Source: an uncultured bacterium
Lineage (GTDB): Bacteria > Bacillota > Clostridia > Oscillospirales > Oscillospiraceae
Direction of reading: 5' to 3'
DNA length: 17,185 nucleotides
NCBI GenBank assembly: GCA_949288405.1
Contig: CASEKM010000006.1
Coordinates: forward strand, 1-17,185
The notes below the pieces were generated by a model. The model saw only the letters and a program-made list of their open reading frames with translations, made no database searches and was not told where the DNA came from. This document shows positions 9,223 to 16,746 of this stretch, one piece after another. The translations under genes were made by a program, and so were the position numbers. Position 1 is the first letter of the stretch. Each line of letters begins with the position of its first letter.

Positions 9223-9265
9223 GCCGCTTCCCGGCGCCTCAGGCGCTGGGAAGCGGCTTCTTTAT
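9223..9265 (+). terminator. Rho-independent terminator of the LTA-synthase-like gene
   Basis: GCCGCTTCCCGGCGCC (9223-9238) pairs with GGCGCTGGGAAGCGGC (9242-9257) across a three-base loop, 16 pairs with one G-U. A TTCTTTAT tail follows. An A-run just before the stem could also allow some termination on the - strand. Confidence 0.9.
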
Positions 9266-9595
9266 GCAAACCGGAGTTCTTCCGGCGGATCTTTGGTCTG
9301 CCGCCCGGAGCAGGCCGTTGCCCGGGCCGGGCGGCAGTGAGGCGCGCATGCGCCAAAACATCAGGTCGGCCGGCCCGGTACCGGGCGGGTGGCCTGAGGG
9401 CTTCGGGCGTGCGGGACCCGGAGCCCGGCGGCGTCTTTGGAGGGAGACGCCGCGGTCAAAGGGGGAAAACACTTGGATCCTTGATCCAAGAACAGGATAC
9501 CATGCTGGGCGGAAAATTTATCAAGAATTTTGGGATAAAACGTGAATAAATTGTGAATCTTTGGCGGAGCTGCCCAAGGCCGCAGGGATGCAGAA
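9258..9595. other. Gene-free GC-rich region dense in inverted repeats
   Basis: No convincing gene lies in this stretch of roughly 340 bases; the open frames lack ribosome binding sites and recognisable products. It holds several inverted repeats: CTGCCGCCCGG at 9298-9308 with 9327-9337, GGCGC/GCGCC at 9341-9354, the palindrome CCCGGTACCGGG near 9377, GCGGCGTCT/AGACGCCGC near 9429-9454, and CTTGGATC at 9472-9479 with GATCCAAG at 9483-9490. It then turns AT-rich up to the pot operon terminator. It may encode a structured RNA; strand and promoter are unclear. Confidence 0.5.
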
Positions 9596-9623
9596 AGCCG
9601 GGACCGCTGACGCGGTCCCGGCT
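9596..9623 (-). terminator. Rho-independent terminator of the pot operon
   Basis: AGCCGGGACCGC (9596-9607) and GCGGTCCCGGCT (9612-9623) form a perfect 12-bp stem with a four-base loop. On the - strand TTTCTGC follows. It lies 18 bases beyond the potD stop. Confidence 0.88.
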
Positions 9624-9641
9624 CGGCAGAGGCAGGGGAAA

Positions 9642-10751
9642 TTAAGCGATGATGCCCAGCTCCGTCCACAGGTCGTTGTACAGGGTGCGGGTCTCCACCG
9701 GGCGGACCAGGTAGGCCTCGCAGTTCTCCAGCACGCTCTGGGGGGCGGCCATGATCTCATAGAGCTCCTGATCCAGGGGCTCGCCGTAGGTCTCCTCGTA
9801 GTAGGCGGGGTACTGGTCCAGGGCCTCCTGGTTGGGGGAGGCGTACCAGATGAAGTCCATGTTCTTCAGGGAGGCGTCGGTGGAGCAGATGAAGTCGATC
9901 CACTCGTGGGCCTCGTCCACGTTCTCCGCGTCCTTCAGGATGCACATGGCGTCCACGAACCAGTTGGAGCCCTCCTCAGGGACCACGTACTCCAGATCGG
10001 GGTTGTTCTCCAGCATGGACAGGTAGTCGCCGGCGTAGTAGGTGGCGATGGCGGCCTCGCCGGACTCCATCTTGTCGAACACCTCGTCCATGACCCAGGC
10101 CTGGTACACGCCCTCCTGCTTGGCGGTGGCCAGCAGGTCATAGGCGGCCCGCAGCTCCTCCTCGCTGTCGGTGTTCACCGAGTAGCCCAGGTCCATCAGG
10201 GCGATGCCCAGGGCGTCGCGGGAGTTGTTGATCATCAGCACCTGGTCGGCGTACTGGGTGTCGAACATGGCGTCCCAGCTGGTGATGGGCTCGTCCACCA
10301 TGGTGGTGTTGTAGATGATGCCCAGGGTGCCCCAGGCGTAGGGGACGGTATAGAGATTCTCCGGGTCATAGGACAGATTCTTAAACCGGTCGGCGATCTT
10401 GGAGAAGTTGGGGATCTTGTCGTAGTCCAGGGGCTGGAGCATGTCCTCCTCGATGAGCTGGGAGATCATGTAGTCGGACGGCACGATCACGTCGTAGTTG
10501 GCGCCGCCCATGCTCAGGATGGAGTAGAGCTCCTCGTTGCTGGGAACGGTCTGGTAGTTGACTTCGATCCCAGTGGCTTTCTCAAACTGCTCCTCCAGGC
10601 TGGGGTCGATGTACTCGCCCCAGCTGCACACGTTCAGGACGCGCTTCTCGCCGTCACCGCTGCCGGAGCTGTCGCCGCTGTTGTTGCCGCAGCCGGCCAG
10701 CAGGCCGGCGGACAGGGCCAGGACCAGAGTGAGAGAAAGTGTTTTTTTCAA
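9642..10751 (-). CDS. potD: Spermidine/putrescine-binding lipoprotein, ABC transporter
   Basis: This is the extracellular polyamine-binding component that delivers ligand to PotBC. The 369-residue protein starts with a lipoprotein signal (KK, a hydrophobic stretch, then lipobox LAGC) with the lipidated cysteine at 21. A Gly/Ser-rich linker and a typical PotD fold follow, with NVCSWGEYIDPSLEEQFEK, ATGIEVNY and YDVIVPSDYMI in the N-terminal lobe. The start is the TTG at 10749-10751: GGAGG at 10761-10765 is nine bases upstream, and the frame further upstream would place that site inside the protein and spoil the signal peptide. It is the last gene of the potABCD operon, 62 bases after potC, with a small CGGCG/CGCCG hairpin in the gap. 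Putrescine versus spermidine preference is not resolved. Confidence 0.94.
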   Translation of the reverse strand: MKKTLSLTLVLALSAGLLAGCGNNSGDSSGSGDGEKRVLNVCSWGEYIDPSLEEQFEKATGIEVNYQTVPSNEELYSILSMGGANYDVIVPSDYMISQLIEEDMLQPLDYDKIPNFSKIADRFKNLSYDPENLYTVPYAWGTLGIIYNTTMVDEPITSWDAMFDTQYADQVLMINNSRDALGIALMDLGYSVNTDSEEELRAAYDLLATAKQEGVYQAWVMDEVFDKMESGEAAIATYYAGDYLSMLENNPDLEYVVPEEGSNWFVDAMCILKDAENVDEAHEWIDFICSTDASLKNMDFIWYASPNQEALDQYPAYYEETYGEPLDQELYEIMAAPQSVLENCEAYLVRPVETRTLYNDLWTELGIIA

Positions 10752-10813
10752 TTGATCATTCCTCCAATACAAAAATGTTGGGGTCTATTTTCACGGCGTT
10801 CCCGCCGCAAAAA

Positions 10814-11677
10814 TCAGGGGCGGAGCTGTTTGGCCGCCTTCTCCTGGCGGGCCTCCCGTACATTGATGATGACCAGCAGGACCAGGACGGTGACGAACAG
10901 CAGGGTGGACACCGCGTTGACCTCCGGGCTGATGCGCTTCTTGGTCATGGCGTAGATGCGCATGGCCAGGTTGGAGGTGGAGGAGCCGGCGGTGAAGTAG
11001 CTGATGACGAAGTCGTCCACCGACATGGTAAAGGCGATGAGCAGGCCGTTGACGATGCCCGGCTTGATCTCGGGCACCACTACCTTCCAGAAGGCCTGCA
11101 TCCAGGTGCAGCCCAGGTCCTGGGCCGCGTCCACCAGGTTCTTGTCCATCTGGCGCAGCTTGGGCATGATGGACAGGATCACATAGGGGATGTTGAAGGT
11201 GATGTGGGCCACCAGCATGGTGCCGAAGCCCAGGTAGAGCTTCTCAGGCAGGCTGGTGCCCAGGCTGCCGTTGAGCCAGTGGGCCGCCTGCTCCCACAGG
11301 CCGAAGGCGGCCACGAAGAACAGGCACATGCTCACGCCGGTGACGATGTCGGCGTTCACCATGGGGATGTTGTTCACCGTCATCAGCGGGGTGCGCCACC
11401 GGCGCCTCATGTTGTAAAAGCCGATGGCGGCGAAGGTGCCGGCGATGGTGGCGATGACTGCCGCCAGAACGGACACCACCAGGGTGGTGTACAGGGCGGA
11501 CAGGATCATGTCGTCCTGCAGAAGGGCCTGGTACCACTCCAGGCTGAAGCCCGCCCACACGGAGCGGCTGTTGGAGGCGTTGAAGGAGAACACCACCAGC
11601 ACGATGATGGGGGCGTACAGGAACAGGAACACCAGGGCCATGGACAGCCGGCGGAAGATGGAAGAGGAGGTCTTCAT
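10814..11677 (-). CDS. potC: Spermidine/putrescine ABC transporter permease
   Basis: This is the second membrane subunit of the polyamine importer. The 287-residue protein has about six transmembrane helices, beginning with ALVFLFLYAPIIVLVVFSF. The cytoplasmic EAA loop that docks on the ATPase is seen as DAAQDLGCTWMQAF followed by VVPEIKPGI. Its ATG overlaps the potB stop by four bases (ATGA), indicating translational coupling. The C-terminus is basic and short. Sequence and position after potB support PotC rather than a second PotB. Confidence 0.94.
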   Translation of the reverse strand: MKTSSSIFRRLSMALVFLFLYAPIIVLVVFSFNASNSRSVWAGFSLEWYQALLQDDMILSALYTTLVVSVLAAVIATIAGTFAAIGFYNMRRRWRTPLMTVNNIPMVNADIVTGVSMCLFFVAAFGLWEQAAHWLNGSLGTSLPEKLYLGFGTMLVAHITFNIPYVILSIMPKLRQMDKNLVDAAQDLGCTWMQAFWKVVVPEIKPGIVNGLLIAFTMSVDDFVISYFTAGSSTSNLAMRIYAMTKKRISPEVNAVSTLLFVTVLVLLVIINVREARQEKAAKQLRP

Positions 11678-12531
11678 AGCATCACCGCCTGTTCCTCGCC
11701 CTCACCGAAGCGATTCATCACGGTCATGCAGATCACCACAATGACCATCATCACCAGGGCCACCGCGGAGCCCAGCCAGGGGTTGTAGGCGGTGCCCTTG
11801 AACTGCATCTCGATCAGATTGCCCAGCAGCAGCTGCTTGCCGCCGCCCAGCAGCTGGGAGATGGCGAAGGTGGACACCGCCGGCACAAAGACCATGGTGA
11901 CGCCCGAGAGTACCCCGGGCAGGGACAGGGGCAGGGTCACCCGGCGGAACACGGTGGCCGAGTCGGCCCCCAGGTCCCGGGCGGCCTCGATGAGCCGGTG
12001 GTCCAGCTTGACGATCACCGAGTAGATGGGCAGCACCATAAAGGGCAGGAAGTTGTACACCATGCCCAGCACCACCGCCCCCTGGGTGTTGATCATCTTA
12101 AAGTATTCGATGTCGGTGCCGAAGATGCCGTTGATGAGCTGAAACAGGCCGATGGCCTCAAAGAGCCGGTTGAGCAGGCCGGTGTTCTCCAGAATGGACA
12201 TCCAGGCGTAGGTGCGCAGGAGAAAGTTCATCCACATGGGCAGCATAATGAGCATCAGGGCGACCCGCTGAAACCGGGGCCCCTCCCTGGCCAGAAAGCA
12301 GGAGATGGGGTAGCCGATGAGCAGGCAGATGAGGGTGGCGATGATGGCCAGCTTGAAGGAGCGGACGAACACCACCATATAGCTGCCGATGCGGGTGAAG
12401 TTGTCCAGCGTGAAGCCGCCGCCGGCGGCGGTGAAGGCGTACACCACCACCATGAGGATGGGGACCACCACGAAAACGGCCATCCACACCACATAGGGCA
12501 CGGCGAACAGGGAGAGCTTATTCTGCTTCAT
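11674..12531 (-). CDS. potB: Spermidine/putrescine ABC transporter permease
   Basis: This is the first membrane subunit of the polyamine importer. The 285-residue protein has about six transmembrane helices, starting with LFAVPYVVWMAVFVVVPIL. The EAA loop is EAARDLGADSATVFRRVTLP followed by LSLPGVLSG. The ATG at 12529-12531 is preferred: it begins the membrane-typical MKQNKLSLF, and GGAGGA lies just upstream within the last codons of potA. The longer frame, extending 20 residues upstream, is only the overlap with potA. The gene overlaps the potA 3' end by 14 bases, so the two are tightly coupled. Confidence 0.94.
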   Translation of the reverse strand: MKQNKLSLFAVPYVVWMAVFVVVPILMVVVYAFTAAGGGFTLDNFTRIGSYMVVFVRSFKLAIIATLICLLIGYPISCFLAREGPRFQRVALMLIMLPMWMNFLLRTYAWMSILENTGLLNRLFEAIGLFQLINGIFGTDIEYFKMINTQGAVVLGMVYNFLPFMVLPIYSVIVKLDHRLIEAARDLGADSATVFRRVTLPLSLPGVLSGVTMVFVPAVSTFAISQLLGGGKQLLLGNLIEMQFKGTAYNPWLGSAVALVMMVIVVICMTVMNRFGEGEEQAVML

Positions 12532-13702
12532 CCTTGTCCTCCTCCCCCTCATCCGCCTCGGGGTCGTAGTCGGCGTCGCTGATCTCGTCATACTCCTCGC
12601 TGTAGGAGGAGTAGTCGCCGAACATACCGGAGTACTGGCTCTTCTTCATCACGTGGATGCCGTCGGGGTCGATCTTGATGCCGATGCGGCTGCCCACCGG
12701 GGACAGGTCGGTGGTCTGGATGAGCCACTTGAAGCCGTAGAAGTCCACGATGATATCGTACTGCATCCCCTTGAAGGTGACGGCGGTGACGGTGCCCTTC
12801 AGCTGGCCCTGGGCCTCGGGGACGATGTCCACGTCCTCGGGGCGGATGACCACGTCCACCGGCTCGTCCGGGAGGAACCCCTTGTCCAGACAGGCGAAGC
12901 GGCGGTTGAAGATCTCCACCACCCCGTCGGCCCGCATGATGCCGTCGATGATGTTGGACTCGCCGATGAAGTCGGCCACGAAGGCGTTTTTGGGCTCGTT
13001 ATAGATGTCCTCGGGGGTGCCGATCTGCTGGATCTTGCCCTCGTCCATGACCACCACCGTGTCGGACATGGCCAGGGCCTCCTCCTGGTCGTGGGTGACA
13101 TAAATAAAGGTGATGCCCATGGTCTGCTGGATGCGCTTGAGCTCGCTCTGCATGTCCTTGCGCAGGCGCAGGTCCAGGGCGCCCAGGGGCTCGTCCAGCA
13201 GCAGCACCTTGGGCCGGTTCACCAGGGCCCGGGCGATGGCCACCCGCTGCTGCTGGCCGCCGGAGAGGGAGGAGACGGAGCGCTTTTCAAAGCCCTTCAG
13301 GTTGACCACCTGGAGCATCTCGGTGACCCGCTCCTGGATCTCCTGTTCCGGGATCTTTACTTTCTTCTTGGTCTGCGGGTCCACCTTGGGGATCCGCAGG
13401 CCGAAGGCGATGTTCTCGAACACGTTGAGGTGGGGGAACAGGGCGTAGCGCTGGAACACGGTGTTGATGGCCCGCTTGTGGGGCGGGACAGAATTGATCC
13501 TCACGCCGTCAAAAAAAACATCCCCGGAGGTGGGCTCTTGAAAACCGCCGATAATTCGAAGCGTGGTCGTCTTGCCGCACCCACTGGGACCCAGCAGCGT
13601 GAGGAACTCCTTGTCATTGATATACAGGTTGATGTTGTCCAGCACGACCTCGCCGTCAAAAGCCATGGTACAGTTGGCCAGGCGGATCAATTCCTTAGAC
13701 AT
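12518..13702 (-). CDS. potA: Spermidine/putrescine ABC transporter ATP-binding protein
   Basis: This is the cytoplasmic ATPase that powers polyamine import through PotBC. In the 394-residue protein the Walker A GPSGCGKT is at 38-45, the Q-loop near Gln84, the signature LSGGQQQR at 146-153, Walker B VLLLDE at 166-171 and the switch His204 in THDQEEA. A TOBE-type domain follows at about 280-350. The C-terminus ends in a strongly acidic tail (about 369-394, mostly Glu and Asp) that is unusual for PotA; part of its coding sequence doubles as the potB ribosome binding site. The ATG at 13700-13702 has GGAGG four bases upstream. It is the first gene of the operon, behind a consensus promoter and a leader of about 115 bases. 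Confidence 0.95.
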   Translation of the reverse strand: MSKELIRLANCTMAFDGEVVLDNINLYINDKEFLTLLGPSGCGKTTTLRIIGGFQEPTSGDVFFDGVRINSVPPHKRAINTVFQRYALFPHLNVFENIAFGLRIPKVDPQTKKKVKIPEQEIQERVTEMLQVVNLKGFEKRSVSSLSGGQQQRVAIARALVNRPKVLLLDEPLGALDLRLRKDMQSELKRIQQTMGITFIYVTHDQEEALAMSDTVVVMDEGKIQQIGTPEDIYNEPKNAFVADFIGESNIIDGIMRADGVVEIFNRRFACLDKGFLPDEPVDVVIRPEDVDIVPEAQGQLKGTVTAVTFKGMQYDIIVDFYGFKWLIQTTDLSPVGSRIGIKIDPDGIHVMKKSQYSGMFGDYSSYSEEYDEISDADYDPEADEGEEDKDEAE

Positions 13703-13823
13703 ATATCCTCCCCCTTTTCCTCAAAAAACGTCTAAAATGTCAGCTCCCTTGTTTTTATCCCCGGTATGTCTGCCTCCTACGGACAGACGTTTCCCGCCCG
13801 GGGCGTCACGGATAGCGAGATAC

Positions 13824-13852
13824 ACTATATCTGTTTACCACCGAATTGTCAA
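13824..13852 (-). promoter_or_regulatory. Sigma-A promoter of the potABCD operon
   Basis: On the - strand, TTGACA (13847-13852) and TATAGT (13824-13829) are separated by 17 bases. The predicted start site near 13817 leaves a leader of about 115 bases containing GTCTG/CAGAC arms around 13769-13789. No known riboswitch is recognised in that leader. Confidence 0.85.
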
Positions 13853-13891
13853 TGGATTTTGTCGAAAATATTCGGGAATTTTTCCGCTGGG

Positions 13892-13911
13892 AAAAACCGG
13901 GCCCAGCCCAG
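13892..13911 (-). terminator. Possible weak terminator after the rluA-family gene
   Basis: On the - strand a six-pair stem CTGGGC/GCCCGG (one T-G pair) with a TGG loop is followed by TTTTT. It lies about 65 bases past the stop and upstream of the potABCD promoter. The stem is short, so read-through into the pot operon is possible. Confidence 0.4.
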
Positions 13912-13973
13912 GCGCCCCAAGGGAAAGCGCGGACTTTGAGGGAAAGGTGAGGGGGCCTGTTCCGCCCCTCCCG

Positions 13974-14957
13974 CTACCCCTGCGGACGGGGGAGGGAGAA
14001 GGCGGGGAAATACGTCTGGGCAAAGTCCACCGTGTCCACCTGCCAGGTGCGGCCGTTGAGGCCGTTCAGGGGGCCGGCGTCGGTGGTGAAGTGGAAGGAC
14101 AGCTTGTAGGAGTACAGGGCCTGACCCCGGCGGCCGTAGGCCTTGTCCTGCTGCTGGCGGCCGTACTTGCCGTCCCCCAGAAGGGGGTGTCCGGCGGCGG
14201 CGAACTGGGCCCGGATCTGGTGGGTGCGGCCGGTGATCAGCTCGCACTCCACCAGGGAGAGCCCGCCGTTGACCGCCAGCGTCCGGTAGAGGGTGACGGC
14301 GGTCTTGCCGCCGGGCACCGGGCGGCTGTGGACGGACACCTGCTTTTTCCCCTCGTCCTTGAGCAGGAAGTTCTCCAGCCTGCCCGACCGGGGGGACATG
14401 GTCCCGTGGACCACGCAGAGATAATATTTCTCCAGCTCCCGGTCCCGGATCTTCTGGTTCATCACCCGCAGGCCCTCGGCGGTCTTGGCGGCGATGACGA
14501 TGCCCCCGGTGTTCCGGTCGATGCGGTTGCACAGGGCGGGGGCGAAGGAGTTCTCCCAGTAGGGGGACCACTCCTTCTTCTGATAGAGGTAGGCCTGGAT
14601 GTGGGTGAGCAGGGTGTTCACCCGCTCGCTCTCGTCGGGGTGGACCACCATGCCCGGCCGCTTGTCCAGGAGCATGATGTGTGCGTCCTCATATAAAATG
14701 TTCAGCTTGGGCTGATACAGGGAGAGAAAGGCGTTCTCCGGGGTGGGCGTTTCAAAAAACTCGTCGTTGATGTATAATTGCAGCACGTCCCCCGCGGTCA
14801 GGCGCACGTCCCGCTTTGAGCCCTTCCCGTTCACCTTCACCCGCTTCAGGCGGATGTACTTCTGGGCCAGTGGGGCCGGGAGCAGGGGGAGGGTCTTGGC
14901 CAGCCAGCGGTCCAGCCGCTGCCCCGCGTCGTTTTTGCCGATGGTAAATTCCTTCAT
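13974..14957 (-). CDS. RluA-family 23S rRNA/tRNA pseudouridine synthase
   Basis: The enzyme isomerises specific uridines to pseudouridine in structured RNA. The 327-residue protein has an N-terminal S4-like RNA-binding domain (about 10-65, with YIRLKRVKVNGKGSKRDVRL) and the RluA catalytic domain (about 85-300). The catalytic Asp147 lies in NRIDRNTGG, a variant of the usual HRLDRDTSG. The substrate-loop motif ELITGRTHQIRAQFAAAGHP and GDGKYG follow. The ATG at 14955-14957 is chosen because AGGGG lies eight bases upstream; an upstream in-frame ATG (MAVNQTEPTK...) has no ribosome binding site. The RNA target (RluC/RluD-like or other) cannot be assigned. It is divergent from the DUF177-rpmF operon. 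Confidence 0.93.
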   Translation of the reverse strand: MKEFTIGKNDAGQRLDRWLAKTLPLLPAPLAQKYIRLKRVKVNGKGSKRDVRLTAGDVLQLYINDEFFETPTPENAFLSLYQPKLNILYEDAHIMLLDKRPGMVVHPDESERVNTLLTHIQAYLYQKKEWSPYWENSFAPALCNRIDRNTGGIVIAAKTAEGLRVMNQKIRDRELEKYYLCVVHGTMSPRSGRLENFLLKDEGKKQVSVHSRPVPGGKTAVTLYRTLAVNGGLSLVECELITGRTHQIRAQFAAAGHPLLGDGKYGRQQQDKAYGRRGQALYSYKLSFHFTTDAGPLNGLNGRTWQVDTVDFAQTYFPAFSLPRPQG

Positions 14958-14997
14958 GGTCTGCGCCCCTTTTGTCGGTTCTGTCTGGTTCACTGCC

Positions 14998-15026
14998 ATT
15001 CCAGCATAAAAAAATCGTTTTGTCAA
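14998..15026 (-). promoter_or_regulatory. Promoter of the rluA-family gene (extended -10)
   Basis: On the - strand, TTGACA (15021-15026) is 17 bases from TGGAAT (14998-15003), which is preceded by TGC, an extended -10 context that may compensate for the poor hexamer. The -35 box lies back to back with that of the divergent DUF177 promoter, 13 bases apart. Confidence 0.6.
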
Positions 15027-15039
15027 CACAAAAAAATGT

Positions 15040-15068
15040 TTGACATTTCCGGGACAGGTTAGTATAAT
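15040..15068 (+). promoter_or_regulatory. Consensus sigma-A promoter of the DUF177-rpmF operon
   Basis: TTGACA (15040-15045) and TATAAT (15063-15068) are separated by 17 bases, a perfect consensus. The leader to the first ATG is about 50 bases and carries a small GGGG/CCCC hairpin before the ribosome binding site. Confidence 0.92.
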
Positions 15069-15124
15069 ATTCTGCGTACCATTACGCGAGTAAGGGGGCT
15101 GTATCCCCGAAGGAGGGGCTTTCC

Positions 15125-15628
15125 ATGCGGCTGGACTTGAGAGATGTGATCCATGTGCCGGACGCGGAGAAGACCTTCTCCTACCAGCTGGACCTGTCCG
15201 GGCTGGACTTTTGGGGAAGAAAGCCGGTCGTACGGCCCGTCTCAGTCGAGGGACGCGTGACCAATCACGCGGGCGCCTTGGTGCTGAGCGGAACGGCCCG
15301 CTCCGTGCTGGATCTGGTCTGTGACCGCTGCGGGAAGGAATTTTCCCGGGAGAAGGTCGTCCCACTGGACAGTCTGCTGGCTGACAAGCTGGAGAACGAG
15401 GACAGCGAGGACGATATCATTCTGCTCAGCGGCAGTGAGCTGGATCTGGACGAGGCGGTCACCACGGCCTTTGTACTCGCCATGGATACAAAGAACCTTT
15501 GCTCAGAAGACTGCAAAGGGCTGTGCGCCAAGTGCGGTGCCGATCTCAACCTCGGCCCCTGCGGGTGCAGACCTGACGTAGATCCACGATGGGCGGCGCT
15601 TGCGCAGCTGTTGGATGATGAAAACTGA
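15125..15628 (+). CDS. DUF177 (YceD-like) protein, putative 23S rRNA accumulation protein
   Basis: DUF177/YceD proteins are encoded next to rpmF in most bacteria and have been linked to 23S rRNA accumulation; the molecular activity is unclear. The 167-residue protein has the family layout: a beta-rich N-terminal half, the CDRC motif (Cys66, Cys69), an acidic middle (ENEDSEDD) and a C-terminal cysteine cluster (Cys126, Cys130, Cys134, Cys137, Cys146, Cys148) that could bind zinc. GGAGG at 15112-15116 lies eight bases before the ATG. It is the first gene of a two-gene unit, 53 bases ahead of rpmF, which supports the assignment. Confidence 0.92.
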   Translation: MRLDLRDVIHVPDAEKTFSYQLDLSGLDFWGRKPVVRPVSVEGRVTNHAGALVLSGTARSVLDLVCDRCGKEFSREKVVPLDSLLADKLENEDSEDDIILLSGSELDLDEAVTTAFVLAMDTKNLCSEDCKGLCAKCGADLNLGPCGCRPDVDPRWAALAQLLDDEN

Positions 15629-15681
15629 GTATTCCACAAAGAGCGTGCTTTACGGCACACAGACCGAAGGAGGTGTCACCC

Positions 15682-15879
15682 ATGGCGGTTCCTAAGAGAA
15701 AAGTATCCAAGGCCCGGCGCGATAAGCGGCGCAGCTCCCACTGGAAGCTGGAGACTCCCGGTATCGTGACCTGCCCCAAGTGCGGCGCCTACCGGCTGCC
15801 CCACCGGATGTGCAAAAATTGCCTGACCTACAACGGCCGTTCTTTCGGCCCCCAGCAGGCGGAGGCTCAGCAGCAGTAA
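15682..15879 (+). CDS. rpmF: 50S ribosomal protein L32
   Basis: L32 is a small basic protein of the large ribosomal subunit. The 65-residue sequence begins MAVPKRKVSKARRDKRRS, the universal L32 opening. It has the zinc-ribbon cysteines Cys31, Cys34, Cys44 and Cys47, so it is the zinc-containing (C+) form. GGAGG at 15669-15673 lies eight bases upstream. It is co-transcribed with the DUF177 gene. The short Gln/Ala tail is ordinary. No strong terminator is visible after it, so some read-through toward rplJ is possible. Confidence 0.98.
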   Translation: MAVPKRKVSKARRDKRRSSHWKLETPGIVTCPKCGAYRLPHRMCKNCLTYNGRSFGPQQAEAQQQ

Positions 15880-15969
15880 GCGGAGGCGGAGCGGCTGTCC
15901 CATAGGCGGCGGTCCTCCCTCCCATGCTTCTCCCCCTGCACCGGCGGCAGGTGCCGCCAAAAAAGATGC

Positions 15970-15998
15970 TTGACTTTTGTCAGGCATTCCCTTATAAT
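15970..15998 (+). promoter_or_regulatory. Sigma-A promoter of rplJL
   Basis: TTGACT (15970-15975) and TATAAT (15993-15998) are separated by 17 bases. The predicted start site near 16005 is just upstream of the L10 leader fold. Confidence 0.88.
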
Positions 15999-16004
15999 GC
16001 TCTT

Positions 16005-16121
16005 TGCGTTCAAAGACAGCAGGCTGCGAAAGCGGAAGTCCTGCCGAGGATGCGGTGGAAACATAGTTTTGTTTGTTTACGCTGTTTTGTGTCTTTGTGC
16101 GCGAAACAGCGTTTTATTATT
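16005..16121 (+). ncRNA. Ribosomal protein L10 leader with terminator-like hairpin
   Basis: The transcribed region before rplJ matches the L10 leader as I know it: CAAAGACAGCAGG at 16011-16023, then an inner CTGC-GAAA-GCGG hairpin (16024-16035), then CCTGCCGAGGA from 16040. GCAGG (16019-16023) pairs with CCTGC (16040-16044). The L10-(L12) complex binds this RNA in other Firmicutes to repress its own genes. Downstream, ACGCTGTTT (16079-16087) pairs with AAACAGCGT (16104-16112), followed by TTTATTATT, a terminator shape that suggests attenuation. Confidence 0.85.
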
Positions 16122-16139
16122 CTCTGGAGGTGAAATCAA

Positions 16140-16688
16140 ATGCCCAACGCAAAAGTTCTGGAAGCGAAGAAGGCCGTGGTGGCCGAGCTGACCGAGAAGC
16201 TGCAGAACGCCGCCTCCGGCGTCCTGGTCGACTATAAGGGCATCACCGTGGCTGAGGATACGGCTCTCCGCAACGAGCTTCGGAAGAACGAGGTGGAGTA
16301 CGCCGTTGTGAAGAACACCCTGACCCGGTTTGCCGTGGAGGGCGCCGGCCTGGGTGAGCTGGGCGAGTGCCTGAACGGCACCACGTCTCTGGCCATCAGC
16401 CACAACGACCCCATCGCGCCCATGCGCGTGATCAACAAGTTCGCCAAGCAGTTCAACGGCGCCAAGTTCACCATCAAGGCCGGTTTCATGGACGGCAAGA
16501 TCCTGCCCCTGGACGAGATCCTGGCCATTGCCGAGCTGCCCGCCAAGGAGGTCCTGCAGGCCCAGGTCCTGGGTACCATGCTGGCCCCCATCACCAGCCT
16601 GGCCATCGTCCTGAAGGCCATCGCCGAGGAGAAGGGCGGCTTCGTGGAAGCCGAGCCCGCCGAGGCCGAGGCTGCCCCCGCCGAGTAA
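16140..16688 (+). CDS. rplJ: 50S ribosomal protein L10
   Basis: L10 forms the base of the ribosomal stalk and anchors L7/L12 dimers. The 182-residue protein has the family opening (PNAKVLEAKKAVVAELTEKL), the rRNA-binding segment around DYKGITVAEDTALRNELRK and VVKNTLTRFA, and the helical C-terminus that binds L7/L12. It ends in a low-complexity Ala/Glu tail. GGAGG at 16126-16130 is nine bases before the ATG. It sits behind the L10 leader and ahead of rplL, the conserved order. rplK and rplA do not precede it here. Confidence 0.98.
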   Translation: MPNAKVLEAKKAVVAELTEKLQNAASGVLVDYKGITVAEDTALRNELRKNEVEYAVVKNTLTRFAVEGAGLGELGECLNGTTSLAISHNDPIAPMRVINKFAKQFNGAKFTIKAGFMDGKILPLDEILAIAELPAKEVLQAQVLGTMLAPITSLAIVLKAIAEEKGGFVEAEPAEAEAAPAE

Positions 16689-16746
16689 TTCATCCGGCAC
16701 ATTCTGATTTTAAATTTGAAATTATCATTTTAGGAGGTATTTTACC

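Noticed and set aside
7230..9356. 708-codon open frame on the - strand opposite the LTA-synthase-like gene
   Set aside because: Same antisense artefact; it runs through the tandem repeat and the terminator and has no recognisable domain.
9337..9549. Small + strand open frames in the gene-free region
   Set aside because: They have no ribosome binding site and an Arg/Gly-rich composition typical of random GC-rich frames, and they cross several hairpins.
15943..15958. Hairpin after rpmF as a terminator
   Set aside because: The stem is only six pairs and is followed by an A-tract, not a T-tract, on the + strand.
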